A stretch of 64,000 nucleotides of DNA from Cerina litoralis (lineage in GTDB: Bacteria > Bacteroidota > Bacteroidia > Flavobacteriales > Flavobacteriaceae), in contig JAIRBC010000021.1 of assembly GCA_022008415.1 (NCBI GenBank), forward strand, positions 25,820 to 89,819. The letters run 5' to 3'. The position numbers and the translations under genes were made by a program. This document shows positions 8,580 to 18,424 of this stretch, piece after piece. Below the pieces are notes generated by a model. It searched no databases and had not been told where the DNA came from. It was given only the letters and a program-made list of their open reading frames with translations. Numbering within the stretch: position 1 is the first letter of the stretch; each line of letters starts with the position of its first letter.

Positions 8580-11500
8580 ATGTATAAGAAAATCTCCGCC
8601 TTTCTCCCTTTTTTCTTGGGGGTCCTTTACTATGGGCAAGCCCAGGAATCCAAAATCTATACCTATCACCAAAAAGCATATCAAAAAGGACTGGAACTCT
8701 ATCACAGCGAACAGTACCAAGCTGCCCAAGTCGTTTTTGAAAAAGTAAAATCCAAGGCCACCGACGTGGAGACCAAGGCCAATAGCGCCTATTACGAAGC
8801 CAATTCGGCCATTAGGCTCAACCAATTGGGGGCCGATAAGCTGATGGAGGATTTTGTGGCCAACTATCCCACCTCCACTAAACGAAATTCTGCCTATCTG
8901 GATGTTGCCGATTATTATTTTGAGACCGGTAAGTATCCCTATGCCCTTAAATGGTACAACAAAGTAGACCAAAGTTCAATGGGCAGAAAAGAACAGGAAC
9001 GGTTTAATTTCAACTATGGGTATTCCCTATTTTCGTCTAAAAAGCCCAAGGAAGCCGAAACGTATTTCAACAAAGTGTCCACATCGCCTACCTACGGTTC
9101 ACAGGCTAAGTATTACCTCGGCTACATCGCCTATCAACAGGACGACTATGCCGCTGCCAATGAACGGTTCGACCAGATAACCGACCAGAAGGTATTGGAC
9201 GAAAAGCTCTCCTATTATCAGGCCGATATGAATTTTAAACTGGGCAAGTTCGAAGAAGCTATCGCCTTAGCAAAAAAACAATTGCCCAAATCTGATCGGC
9301 AAGAGGTTTCCGAACTCAATAAGATTATAGGCGAGAGCTATTTCAACCTAAAACAATATGCCAACGCCATCCCATATCTGGAAGGTTATAAGGGTAAAAG
9401 AGGCAAATGGAGCAATACCGATTATTATCTGTTGGGCTATTGTTACTACCAACAACAGGATTACGCCAATGCCGTACAACAGTTCAACAAGATAATCGAT
9501 GGCACCAATAGCGTTTCCCAGAACGCGTACTACCATTTGGCGGAATGTTACTTAAAGCTCGGAAAAAAACAGGAAGCCCTCAATGCATTCCGAAATGCTT
9601 CCCAAATGGATTTTACCCCAGAGATCCAAAAAGACGCCTACCTCAACTACGCCCGGTTGAGCTACGAGATCGGCAACCCGTACGAAAGCGTTCCTCAGGT
9701 TTTGACTACTTATTTGGACAAGTATCCCAACGATAGCAATACCCAGGAAATACAAGGACTGTTGGTAGATTCCTTTATTACGTCCAAGAATTTTGAAGGG
9801 GCCATGGCTCTTTTGGAAAAGAACAAAAATTACGCCAGCAAGGCCACCTATCAAAAAGTAGCTTTTTATAGGGGGGTGGAGCTTTTTATCGATAACAACT
9901 ACCAAAAGGCCATCGATGTCTTTAAAAAATCGTTGTCCAATGCCGAGGAAGGGGTCTTCAAGGCAAGGGCCAATTACTGGAAAGCGGAGTCGGAATACGC
10001 CCTGAACCATTTTGATGATGCCCTTGTTGATTATGTGCAGTTTCAACAAAACCCAAGCGCAAAATCTACGCCCGAATACAATGATTTGAACTACAACCTG
10101 GCCTATACCTATTTTAAATTAAAGGATTACAACAACGCCATCACCTATTTTGGCAATTTTACCGGCTCGAGCCCGTCGGATACCGATCGGTTACACGACG
10201 CCTACCTTCGGTTGGGCGACAGCTATTTTGTGACCAGCAAATATTGGCCCGCGATCGAGACCTACAACAAAGCCTTGGCCCTAAAAGGACCGGAGCAGGA
10301 TTATGCCGCCTATCAAAAGGCGCTGAGCTATGGGTTTATTGACCGTTCGGATACTAAAATCGAAGAGCTTAACAATTTTATTTCCAACTACCCAAATTCC
10401 CCGCTGAACGACGATGCCCTTTTTGAACTGGGCAATTCCTATATCCGCGCCAACGACATAGACAAGGGGATGCAGACTTATGATCAATTGATCAGCGGAC
10501 GAAAATCGAGTCCGTTGGTGCCACAGGCGCTTATGAGGGAAGGGCTGGTACAATACAACGCCGGCCATAATGAACAGGCGTTGGCAAAGCTCAAAACCGT
10601 GGTGCGCGATTATCCCAATACCCAAGAGGCCATACAAGCGGTCGCAACCGCTAAATTGATATACGTAGACATGGGCAGGGTGGATGAATACGGCCAATGG
10701 GTAAAAGGGTTGGATTTTGTTGAGGTAAGCGATAGCGAACTGGACAATGCTACCTATGAGTCTGCCGACAAGCCTTTTGTAGAAGGCAACAAGGAAGCTG
10801 CCATTAGAGGTTTTGAGAAATATATAAAGCAATTCCCCAACGGACTGCATTCCCTAAAGGCCAATTTTAATCTGGCGCAGTTGTATTTTGGGAAGGATCA
10901 AAAGGAAAAAGCGTTGCCGCTATATAAAAATGTGGCCGACAAGGGAGCCAGTGAATACGGGGAGCAGGCTTTGACAAGGATTTGTGAGATCTATATTGGA
11001 AAAAAAGATTACACGACCGCTATTCCTTATTTGGAGCAGTTGGAAAACACCGCACAAATACAACAGAATGTCACTTTTGCCCAATCTAACCTAATGAAAG
11101 GTTACTACGAGCAAAAGAATTATGACAAGACCATAGAGTATGCCGAAAAAGTGTTGGCCACTTACAAGATAGACGATCGTATAAAAAGCGATGCCCATGT
11201 TATGATCGCGCGTTCGGCCATCAAGACCGGAAACGAGGCCCGTGCCAAAGAGGCCTATGCCCAGGTACTCAAGATCGCCCACGGTGAACTAGCTGCAGAG
11301 GCCCTGTATTACGACGCCTACTATAAAAATAAGGAAAATAACTACGAGGCTTCCAACGCATCGGTTCAAAAATTGGCCAAGGACTATTCCTCCTACAAGG
11401 AATGGGGCGGGAAAGGCCTTGTCGTCATGGCAAAGAACTTCTATGCCCTGGGCGATGCCTTCCAAGCCACCTATATCCTGGACAGCGTAATCGGAAATTT

Positions 11501-11603
11501 TGCGCAATTCCCGGAAATCGTGGCTGCGGCCAAGCAGGAATTGTCCGTTATCAAAACCAAAGAAGCAGAAAGTAATTCGTCCGTAAATCCATCCGGAAAC
11601 TAA
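8580..11603 (+). CDS. Giant periplasmic tetratricopeptide-repeat protein
   Basis: A 1007-residue protein with an N-terminal signal peptide (cut around YYGQAQ, residue 21), followed almost entirely by helical TPR-type repeats with the usual small, aromatic and Pro spacing (for example YYLGYCYYQQQDYANAV, DALFELGNSYIRA). I estimate more than twenty repeat units. It ends in an Asn- and Ser-rich tail. It has no enzymatic motif, so it is most likely a periplasmic or outer-membrane-attached scaffold. It starts a compact unit: 24 bases later comes an outer-membrane barrel gene, and 2 bases after that a small GIY-YIG-like gene. The tight spacing suggests that the TPR protein and the barrel form a complex. 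Its function is unknown. Confidence 0.88.
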   Translation: MYKKISAFLPFFLGVLYYGQAQESKIYTYHQKAYQKGLELYHSEQYQAAQVVFEKVKSKATDVETKANSAYYEANSAIRLNQLGADKLMEDFVANYPTSTKRNSAYLDVADYYFETGKYPYALKWYNKVDQSSMGRKEQERFNFNYGYSLFSSKKPKEAETYFNKVSTSPTYGSQAKYYLGYIAYQQDDYAAANERFDQITDQKVLDEKLSYYQADMNFKLGKFEEAIALAKKQLPKSDRQEVSELNKIIGESYFNLKQYANAIPYLEGYKGKRGKWSNTDYYLLGYCYYQQQDYANAVQQFNKIIDGTNSVSQNAYYHLAECYLKLGKKQEALNAFRNASQMDFTPEIQKDAYLNYARLSYEIGNPYESVPQVLTTYLDKYPNDSNTQEIQGLLVDSFITSKNFEGAMALLEKNKNYASKATYQKVAFYRGVELFIDNNYQKAIDVFKKSLSNAEEGVFKARANYWKAESEYALNHFDDALVDYVQFQQNPSAKSTPEYNDLNYNLAYTYFKLKDYNNAITYFGNFTGSSPSDTDRLHDAYLRLGDSYFVTSKYWPAIETYNKALALKGPEQDYAAYQKALSYGFIDRSDTKIEELNNFISNYPNSPLNDDALFELGNSYIRANDIDKGMQTYDQLISGRKSSPLVPQALMREGLVQYNAGHNEQALAKLKTVVRDYPNTQEAIQAVATAKLIYVDMGRVDEYGQWVKGLDFVEVSDSELDNATYESADKPFVEGNKEAAIRGFEKYIKQFPNGLHSLKANFNLAQLYFGKDQKEKALPLYKNVADKGASEYGEQALTRICEIYIGKKDYTTAIPYLEQLENTAQIQQNVTFAQSNLMKGYYEQKNYDKTIEYAEKVLATYKIDDRIKSDAHVMIARSAIKTGNEARAKEAYAQVLKIAHGELAAEALYYDAYYKNKENNYEASNASVQKLAKDYSSYKEWGGKGLVVMAKNFYALGDAFQATYILDSVIGNFAQFPEIVAAAKQELSVIKTKEAESNSSVNPSGN

Positions 11604-11627
11604 TATCGAGAGACAAAAGAACACGCT

Positions 11628-13382
11628 ATGCAGAAGCACATCCCTATAACCCTCCTTGCCTTGATCGGTATGTTACAGATTACAGTGGCGCAGGATAAGG
11701 ACAAAAAAGATCTGGGTACCCAGACAGTGACCGTGGTTAAGGCCTATTCACCTACCATCTCCGACGCGTTTAAGATCAAATCGGTCCCTACCCTGAACGA
11801 CAGCATAGTTCTTCAGAAGAAGAACATTGAGTACAGCATTAATTCGGTTCCCGTAGCTTCGACCTTTACACCGGCCAAAGGAAAGGCAGCGGGAGTGGAA
11901 AAAACCCCTCCACCTACCTTGTACAATTCCTACGCTTCCGTCGGAGTTGGTAATTACTTTAATGCTGCGGCCGACTTTTACACCAGTAGGGCATTGAACA
12001 GGGACGAACGCCTGGATGTCGGATTAAATCATCTCTCTTCCAGTAGCGATATCTCCGATGCCGATCTGAGCACTAAATTTTATAACACCAAATTGAGCGC
12101 CGACTACACAAAAACCGATAGAGATCTGGTTTGGGGAGCAAATATTGGCTTTCAACACCAGCTTTATAATTGGTACGGGCTTCCAAAGGATGTTTTCAGC
12201 CAAACCGTCATTGACGGTATCGATTCCAAACAAAATTATTTTATGGGCGAGGCCGGGGCACATATGAGCATGGACAACTCCTTTTTTAAGGGAGGAGAAC
12301 TGCGGTATAGGCGATTTTGGGATGCCGTAAAATCGGGCGAAAACAGGGCGTACTTTACACCGAAGTTTGAATTTCCCGTCAATGATGAAGTTGTGGCACT
12401 CGATGTTAAAATAGATTACGTGGGTGGAAGCTTTAAGAATGCAAACCTTAATAATACTGCCAATGATGCGGGCATCGACTACGGTCGGTTGCAGTTTGGG
12501 ATAAGCCCCAGTTTACAAATGTTGCGGGACGACCTTACGCTTAATTTAGGCGTAGGATTCGTTTATGGTTTGGATATGGAAAATAGTGATGGCAATTTTT
12601 ATATTTATCCAGAAGTAACAGCTTCTTATCGTTTGTTGGATGAGACCGTTATTGCCTACGGAGGTATTGAAGGTGAGCTTGATCAGAATTCCTACTACGG
12701 TTTCGTGGAGGACAATCCATACGTATCCCCTACCCTTGGCATACAGCCAACGGATAAAAAATACAACGCATACGTGGGCCTTAAGGGAAGGTTAATGCCC
12801 AATCTTAGTTATAACGTCAAGGGTTCCTATATAGCGGAAAACCGTAAACCTTTGTATCTGATGAATCCCGAAAACCAGTTCCGGAACGACGCAAAAGGCT
12901 ACTATTATAGCAACTCCTTCCAGGTATTTTATGACGATATAAAAACCCTGGGGTTCTTTGGGGAGTTAAACCTGGATGTGAACCGGGATTTTACCTTGGG
13001 CATTAATGCCGAAGTTTTTAATTACAACACGGAGACCGATAATCCGGCATGGAACCTGCCCGACCTCAAAGCCTCCCTGTTTATGGATTATCAAATCGGC
13101 AAACAATGGTTTACGGGCGCGAACCTCTTCTATGTAGGAGAAAGAAAAGACCTGATGGCACAGGCCGTACAGAACGTTCAACCATCGGATTTTCCATCGG
13201 AAATCGTCACTTTGGATGCGTATTTTGATATCAACGCCCATGTGGGGTACCGATGGACGGATCAATGGTCATTTTTCCTAAACTTCAATAACATCGCCAA
13301 CAACAACTACATGCGGTGGGCCAATTTTCAGGTTCAGGGCTTTCAAGTCTTGGGAGGGGCCGCGTATAAGTTCGATTTTTAG
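11628..13382 (+). CDS. TonB-dependent-receptor-like outer-membrane barrel without a plug
   Basis: A 584-residue outer-membrane protein with a signal peptide cut after ...ITVAQ (about residue 22). A short segment resembling the start of a TonB receptor (TVTVVKAYSPTISDAFK) is followed by a linker and then alternating amphipathic strands. It ends in a C-terminal strand finishing YKFDF, with the aromatic last residue typical of BamA substrates. The usual plug domain of about 130 residues seems to be missing, and the whole protein is much shorter than normal receptors (700-1000). It follows the TPR gene by 24 bases. It is often labelled TonB-dependent receptor by similarity, but without a plug it may be a structural or pore partner of the TPR protein. 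Confidence 0.8.
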   Translation: MQKHIPITLLALIGMLQITVAQDKDKKDLGTQTVTVVKAYSPTISDAFKIKSVPTLNDSIVLQKKNIEYSINSVPVASTFTPAKGKAAGVEKTPPPTLYNSYASVGVGNYFNAAADFYTSRALNRDERLDVGLNHLSSSSDISDADLSTKFYNTKLSADYTKTDRDLVWGANIGFQHQLYNWYGLPKDVFSQTVIDGIDSKQNYFMGEAGAHMSMDNSFFKGGELRYRRFWDAVKSGENRAYFTPKFEFPVNDEVVALDVKIDYVGGSFKNANLNNTANDAGIDYGRLQFGISPSLQMLRDDLTLNLGVGFVYGLDMENSDGNFYIYPEVTASYRLLDETVIAYGGIEGELDQNSYYGFVEDNPYVSPTLGIQPTDKKYNAYVGLKGRLMPNLSYNVKGSYIAENRKPLYLMNPENQFRNDAKGYYYSNSFQVFYDDIKTLGFFGELNLDVNRDFTLGINAEVFNYNTETDNPAWNLPDLKASLFMDYQIGKQWFTGANLFYVGERKDLMAQAVQNVQPSDFPSEIVTLDAYFDINAHVGYRWTDQWSFFLNFNNIANNNYMRWANFQVQGFQVLGGAAYKFDF

Positions 13383-13384
13383 AA

Positions 13385-13726
13385 ATGCAATACCGGGTTT
13401 ATGTCATAGAGTTGTCTAAACGGGTCTTTACCGAGAACTGGAAATTTAGGGCTGCCAATCCCCAGTTCAACGGCGTTTTGGAGTGCCTCTACGTGGGCAT
13501 GACGAGCAAGGCCCCCAAAGAAAGGTTTCTTCAGCACAAGTCTGGCCATATCAGCAAAAAAGGCCATAAAATCTCTTCCAATATAGTTCAGAAATACGGA
13601 ATGTACCTCCGCCCAAGCCTATACAATCACATAGACCCTATAACCACTAGGACCGAAGCCCTTAAGATGGAGCAAACTTTAGCATTGGAGTTGAGGCGGA
13701 AGCGGTATGCGGTCTGGTTTAATTAA
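13385..13726 (+). CDS. Small GIY-YIG-like nuclease-fold protein
   Basis: A 113-residue protein with GIY-YIG-like features: YRVYVIEL in the position of the GIY strand, LYVGMTS in the position of YIG, the Arg and His in KERFLQHKSG, and a Glu in the late helix MEQTLALELR that could be the metal ligand. There is no signal peptide. The start codon lies 2 bases after the stop of the barrel gene, so translation is probably coupled. Small single-domain members of this family often act as structure-specific nucleases. Its place at the end of an envelope operon is not explained. Confidence 0.72.
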   Translation: MQYRVYVIELSKRVFTENWKFRAANPQFNGVLECLYVGMTSKAPKERFLQHKSGHISKKGHKISSNIVQKYGMYLRPSLYNHIDPITTRTEALKMEQTLALELRRKRYAVWFN

Positions 13727-13826
13727 GCGTTTTGACTGGCACCTAATTAATAATTTTCTTAAAAATGGTCCTTTTGACGGCCTAATAAGATTCAAAATCA
13801 CTATTTTGGTTTTTCAAAATCTTGAA

Positions 13827-14903
13827 GTGATTGCAAGCCTCAATTCTCTAAAAATTTCTTCTGTCATTTTTCTGCTCTGCAGCATTTTTGCATGGGGCCA
13901 GAACCTAGTGAGAAACCCTAGTTTTGAGGATTACAACGCCTGCCCGGATAATCTGGGTTCTTTTAATTCGGATCTGATCTATTGGTCCACTCCCTCTCTT
14001 GGGTCCACCGATTATTTCAATGCTTGTAGCTCTTCCATGGGAATCCCTGATAATTTTAATGGGAGCCAGGCTTCCAAATTTGGACATGGATATGCGGGTA
14101 TGTATCTCTATGCCCCTGGTGACTATCGGGAATATATGCAGGCAGAACTTACCCAAAACCTGATAAAAGGAGCCAGATACACCTTGTCTTTCTACCTATG
14201 TAGGGCCGAAAAGTCAGATTTTTCCATAACCGATCTCGGAGTAGTATTTTCCGAGGAAAAAATAGACCTGTCCATAAAAAAAGAATTGTCCAAAATGCAA
14301 TTGTCCCGAATTAAGGAGAATAGATTCCATTGGGTCAATATCGCAAATACCAAATTCTACTCTAATAGCGATGAATGGGTTTTGGTTACCACTGAGTTTA
14401 CCGCCACGGGAATCGAAAGATTTATGACCCTAGGAAATTTTAAGAGCAATAGGGCTACCCGCCTCAAGAAAATCAGGGGCGGCTCCAACAAAGGAGCCTA
14501 TTACTATGTGGATATGGTCTCCTTGGTAAAAATATCCGAAAAAGGATACTTGGTAGACAAACCCCAAATACTTGAGACCCTATTTTTTGAATTCGACAAA
14601 TACGAATTGCCGGAAGCATCCATTGAGGAATTGAACGATCTATATGCTATCTTGCAAGAAGATACCTCAATACAGTTAGAAATTAATGGTTATACGGACA
14701 ATGTGGGTTCCGACAGCTACAACGAATCCCTTTCCAAAAAAAGGGCAAAGGCGGTGGCAACCTATCTCTTGGGACTAGGACTCAAGGAAAATAGGGTACA
14801 GTGGAATGGACTCGGAGGTACCAACCCCATCCATAATAATGATACCCCAGAAGGAAGGAAGAAAAATAGACGGGTTGAATTTGTATTTACCAAACTGCCC
14901 TAA
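13827..14903 (+). CDS. OmpA-family protein with N-terminal beta-sandwich domain
   Basis: About 358 residues. The C-terminal 110 residues form an OmpA/MotB peptidoglycan-binding domain, with LFFEFDKYEL, the conserved GYTDNVGSDSYNESLSKKRA segment, and NRRVEF at the end. The N-terminal 200 residues start NLVRNPSFED and look like a carbohydrate-binding-type jelly roll. The frame is open from an ATG at 13707 that overlaps the previous gene by 20 bases. That start would place about 50 polar and hydrophobic residues before the signal peptide. A GTG at 13827 gives a short N-terminus and a normal signal (SSVIFLLCSIFAWGQ), so I prefer it, although the start is uncertain. The protein probably anchors an envelope component to the cell wall. 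Confidence 0.82.
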   Translation: MIASLNSLKISSVIFLLCSIFAWGQNLVRNPSFEDYNACPDNLGSFNSDLIYWSTPSLGSTDYFNACSSSMGIPDNFNGSQASKFGHGYAGMYLYAPGDYREYMQAELTQNLIKGARYTLSFYLCRAEKSDFSITDLGVVFSEEKIDLSIKKELSKMQLSRIKENRFHWVNIANTKFYSNSDEWVLVTTEFTATGIERFMTLGNFKSNRATRLKKIRGGSNKGAYYYVDMVSLVKISEKGYLVDKPQILETLFFEFDKYELPEASIEELNDLYAILQEDTSIQLEINGYTDNVGSDSYNESLSKKRAKAVATYLLGLGLKENRVQWNGLGGTNPIHNNDTPEGRKKNRRVEFVFTKLP

Positions 14904-15338
14904 ATTGGACGGGGTTCTATCAATATTGTTTCGGCAACTAAACGGGGCCTTAAAAAGCAAATTGAAATAGCTTGACGGTACGAAAAACCTAAGCCCACCT
15001 GAACAATTTTTGGGAAGGGACACAAGGATAAGGCCATAGTATTCTTACGAGCATTTTTTTATGAATGCCTCTATTGGGCAACAGCTACTTGGAACTATAT
15101 TTTTTGTCCGCGGACATTCCCTCTTTAAATATTTTATCCCACTTTTCGGAGTTCGAAATTTTAAATATTTCACAACAATCCTGGTATTTCGCCTTACATT
15201 GAGATGTATTCTGTGCCACGTCTCCAAATATTTTGATTCCAACGCGGCTTACACTAGGTATTTTTGTTAATTTTATGGACGGATGCCCGTTAAATCGGAC
15301 CCGGGTCGTAATCGCTAACCGCTTAAAATTAATTCAAA
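14904..15338. other. Intergenic stretch with a 12-base palindrome
   Basis: A 435-base stretch with no supported gene, though small frames exist on both strands. It holds a perfect 12-base palindrome, TGTCCGCGGACA, at 15105-15116, and AT-rich self-complementary patches after it (GAAATTTTAAATATTTC). The promoter of the secreted protein at 15339 should lie near its right end. Confidence 0.4.
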
Positions 15339-15764
15339 ATGAAATTACATCAATTAAGATCGAGCTATTTAATGGTATCGGGTTTACTATTTATTTGTTT
15401 TCCTGCCTTAGCCAATGTACTGGACATTTGCCCCCAACAAAAGGATTTAACAATAAAATCGGAGTGGTTCAAAAACGATATTTTGGGAGTCTGGGAGTAT
15501 ACCGCAGAAAATGTCCCGTACGAATATTCCACAGGAATCATTTATATTACCAAGCCAGAAAAGGAGCTCAAGGTAAAAGTAGTGATAGGCGAGAGTTCCT
15601 TGGAAGGGATAAACGTAGTGGAAGACAAGAACGAAGTACGTTTTCAGGTGTATGTTGAAGGACAGATGGTAGATGTCAATTTATCCGTCAGGGGAAACGA
15701 CCTATCCGGACAAGGCAGTACCACGGATGGTATTTTTCCATTATCGGGTAAGAGGAAGGGTTAA
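15339..15764 (+). CDS. Secreted protein of unknown function
   Basis: A 141-residue protein with a signal peptide cut after ...FPALA (about residue 25). The mature part starts NVLDICPQQKD and has beta-rich segments (GVWEYTAENVPYEYS, IIYITKPEKELKVKVVIGE, EVRFQVYVEG), which suggests a small beta-barrel or lipocalin-like fold. It ends in a basic GKRKG. The family is not recognised. It is a single-gene unit on the plus strand. Confidence 0.65.
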   Translation: MKLHQLRSSYLMVSGLLFICFPALANVLDICPQQKDLTIKSEWFKNDILGVWEYTAENVPYEYSTGIIYITKPEKELKVKVVIGESSLEGINVVEDKNEVRFQVYVEGQMVDVNLSVRGNDLSGQGSTTDGIFPLSGKRKG

Positions 15765-15850
15765 ATAAAGGGTTTGGGTTTCTGTTTATAGATTCATGGC
15801 TCAATTAGGCTCTAGTATCAAGTCAAAGCCAAAACAACGCATAATCCAAT

Positions 15851-15955
15851 TGTTCCCCTGCCCAAATATGTTCAGTCGGGGTTTCAGGGTAAGAGCAAAA
15901 ACAATCGAATTTTCGGTCTTTTGTTGTCGCCTCGATCCTAAGGGGAATCAATAGT
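15851..15955. repeat. Dispersed palindromic repeat, family C copy 1
   Basis: The core at about 15895-15950 (GCAAAAACAATCGAATTTTC and following bases) resembles 45509-45562, sharing GAATTTTCGG, a CTTTTGTT-like run and a CCTAAnGGG end. Its flanks contain short GGGG/CCCC complementary blocks. It lies behind the secreted protein at 15339. The similarity is clear but interrupted by several differences. Confidence 0.45.
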
Positions 15956-16048
15956 CCAAAAATCAGTGGGTTAAGCCATCATACCTATTCTAAACTAGTG
16001 CCCTTAATTATACTAGATATATAATATGTTAACCTTAAATGTGCACAG

Positions 16049-16504
16049 ATGAAAAATAAGTTAATAATACTCGTATTTTTAGGCGTATTCGCGAATGCGC
16101 AGGCACAATCATCATTTGTGGTTGTAGAAAAGCCCCTGCCCTTTAATCATTGGGCAACCTCTTTTTCTACCGATATCATTGGGGTCAACGAAACGTTTGT
16201 GTCCAACTATTGGGAAAAATTCATCGAAGACCATAAAGGACAAGCATTGCTGAGATCCATGGTAGAAGGAGACGTAGAGTATGAGTGCGTCCATGTTCAA
16301 ATTCCCTTTTTGAACAACGAAAAAGGTACCATTTATACCCAATTGTCACCCAATGATTCCATGACGGGGGTATTGCTCACCATTTGGATCAGAATGAAGG
16401 ATGGGACCTTTTATTCCGCTGAAAATGACCCCAAGTCTGCCGACAACGTAAAGAGCTGGTTATTGTTATTTAATCAGAAATTGACCGAAGCGGATAGGGA
16501 CTGA
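16049..16504 (+). CDS. Secreted protein of unknown function
   Basis: A 151-residue protein with a signal peptide (MKNKLIILVFLGVFANAQAQ, cut near residue 20). The mature part of about 130 residues is rich in aromatic residues (FNHWATSF, SNYWEKF, SWLLLFNQK), with a beta-strand-like centre and no transmembrane segment. The family is not recognised. It is followed 137 bases later by an amidohydrolase gene on the same strand. Co-expression is possible but not shown. Confidence 0.65.
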   Translation: MKNKLIILVFLGVFANAQAQSSFVVVEKPLPFNHWATSFSTDIIGVNETFVSNYWEKFIEDHKGQALLRSMVEGDVEYECVHVQIPFLNNEKGTIYTQLSPNDSMTGVLLTIWIRMKDGTFYSAENDPKSADNVKSWLLLFNQKLTEADRD

Positions 16505-16641
16505 TCTGCATATAGAAAGATTTATTGTGCCTAGACAGTTGATGTACCGAAAGTCCTATTTCAACCTTTCCTTCGTTGCTCTAAAAAGCGAATCTGCGTT
16601 TAACCTATCAAAAAAATAGGTAGAACAAAAACTTTACGACC

Positions 16642-18294
16642 ATGTTGATTTTAAACGGTTACCTTGTATTAATTTTTGTTTGTTTTGGACAAAACCTTTC
16701 TGTTTCAAAAGAAAATATAGACCTGTTGGTCGTAAATGCCAACATTTATACGGTAGATGACGCTTTTTCCAAAGCCACGGCCTTTGCCGTCGATGAGGGA
16801 AGGTTCGTGGCCGTTGGCACTACGGGCGAGCTGGAACAACGGTACAACGCTAAAAAAAGGATAGATGCCAAAGGGAAAACCATAGTGCCTGGGCTGATAG
16901 ACGCCCATTGCCATTTTTACGGCTTGGGATTGACACAACAATCCGTCAACCTTGTTGGAACGGAGAGTTTTGAGGAAATATTGGAACGGGTAGCAGCTTT
17001 CCAAAAGAAAAATCAGTCGTCCTTTATTCGAGGATCGGGATGGGATCAAAACGACTGGAAAATAAAGGATCTTCCTAACAAGAAAAAACTGGATAAACTA
17101 TATCCACACACCCCGGTAGTGTTGGAGCGCATAGATGGTCACGCCATGCTGGTAAACCAAGTAGCCTTGGATCTTGCAGGTATCGATATCAATACTAGGG
17201 TAGACGGCGGGGAAATCGTTGTTAAGGACGGCAATCTAACCGGGGTCTTGGTAGACAATCCAATGGGGTTAATAAATAAAATAATTCCGCCAACCCCATT
17301 ATCAACTAAGATCCAAGCACTTAAGGAAGCTGAAAAAATATGTCTCGGCTACGGTCTCACCACGGTGGACGATGCGGGACTTGATCGGTCGATCATTGAG
17401 CTTATAGACAGTTTGCAGCAAAACGGAGACCTATCCATCCGAGTATACGCCATGGCCAGTAACAGTCGATCAAATTTGGACTATTATTTAAAAAGGGGTA
17501 TACTGAAGACCGATAAACTCCATGTACGCTCCTTTAAAGTGTATGCAGACGGGGCGTTGGGATCCCGAGGGGCGGCACTCAAAAAGCCCTATTCCGACCG
17601 GCCAGGCCACTTCGGTGCCATGTCGACCCCCGTTGCTACCATCAACGCATTGGCGGATCGTATCGCCAAATCGGACTATCAGATGAATACCCATGCCATC
17701 GGGGATTCGGCAAACGCAGTGGTGCTTCGGGCCTACAAAAAAGCTTTAAAGGGGCAAACAAACCGTCGTTGGCGGGTAGAACACGCCCAAGTTATAGACC
17801 CAATCGATTTTAAATATTTCAAAGAGGGGATTATTCCTTCCGTCCAACCCACACACGCTACAAGCGATATGTACTGGGCCAAAGACCGATTGGGATCGGT
17901 ACGGGTCAAAGGTGCATACGCGCTAAAATCGCTGTTACAACAGGCTGGATTAGTAGCCTTGGGGACGGACTTCCCGGTAGAACAGGTAAATCCGTTTATG
18001 ACTTTTTATGCCGCAACTTCACGTAGGGATTTAAAAGGATACCCCAAGGACGGATTTCAGATGCAGGACGCCCTAACCCGAAAGGAGACCCTAAAAGGCA
18101 TGACCATTTGGGCGGCGTATTCCAATTTTGAGGAAAGCGAAAAGGGGAGTATAGAGATAGGAAAATGGGCCGATTTCGCAGTTTTAAGTGGTGATATCAT
18201 GGAGATTCCCCTAGACCAAATCCCGCAACTTAAGGCCGAGCAAACTTTTATTGGGGGGATCCAGGTAGGAAATAAGGCTGCAAATCAAAAATAA
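16642..18294 (+). CDS. Amidohydrolase family 3 protein (YtcJ-like), probably exported
   Basis: A 550-residue metal-dependent hydrolase of the YtcJ/amidohydrolase-3 group. Visible features: a signal-peptide-like hydrophobic N-terminus (LILNGYLVLIFVCFGQ), the family opening DLLVVNANIYTVD, the metal-binding HxH in DAHCHFYGLG near 94, a GSGWDQNDW segment, a late HAIGD, an HAQV segment, and the final Asp in ALGTDFPVE. The C-terminal strand KGSIEIGKWADFAVL re-forms the small beta domain. The length is usual. Substrates of this group are poorly known amides or ureides. No pathway genes are adjacent. Confidence 0.88.
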   Translation: MLILNGYLVLIFVCFGQNLSVSKENIDLLVVNANIYTVDDAFSKATAFAVDEGRFVAVGTTGELEQRYNAKKRIDAKGKTIVPGLIDAHCHFYGLGLTQQSVNLVGTESFEEILERVAAFQKKNQSSFIRGSGWDQNDWKIKDLPNKKKLDKLYPHTPVVLERIDGHAMLVNQVALDLAGIDINTRVDGGEIVVKDGNLTGVLVDNPMGLINKIIPPTPLSTKIQALKEAEKICLGYGLTTVDDAGLDRSIIELIDSLQQNGDLSIRVYAMASNSRSNLDYYLKRGILKTDKLHVRSFKVYADGALGSRGAALKKPYSDRPGHFGAMSTPVATINALADRIAKSDYQMNTHAIGDSANAVVLRAYKKALKGQTNRRWRVEHAQVIDPIDFKYFKEGIIPSVQPTHATSDMYWAKDRLGSVRVKGAYALKSLLQQAGLVALGTDFPVEQVNPFMTFYAATSRRDLKGYPKDGFQMQDALTRKETLKGMTIWAAYSNFEESEKGSIEIGKWADFAVLSGDIMEIPLDQIPQLKAEQTFIGGIQVGNKAANQK

Positions 18295-18424
18295 AACGCA
18301 TACGAACCGTTTAAAAGCAATCCTTAACGGTACTTAAATCCTAAAACAAAATCTAAATTCCCCTCAAATTTTCCTTAACAAAAAATAGAAGGCAAGGCAA
18401 ATATAAATATATCAAATTGAGCGG

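Noticed and set aside
13707..13826. Upstream ATG giving a 40-residue N-terminal extension of the OmpA-like protein
   Set aside because: The extension precedes a good signal peptide and overlaps the previous gene. A GTG at 13827 gives a normal exported protein, so the longer form is less likely, though not excluded.
15061..15270. Small frames on both strands around the 12-base palindrome TGTCCGCGGACA
   Set aside because: Composition and lack of start signals do not support a gene. A lone palindrome of this length is not enough to call an operator.
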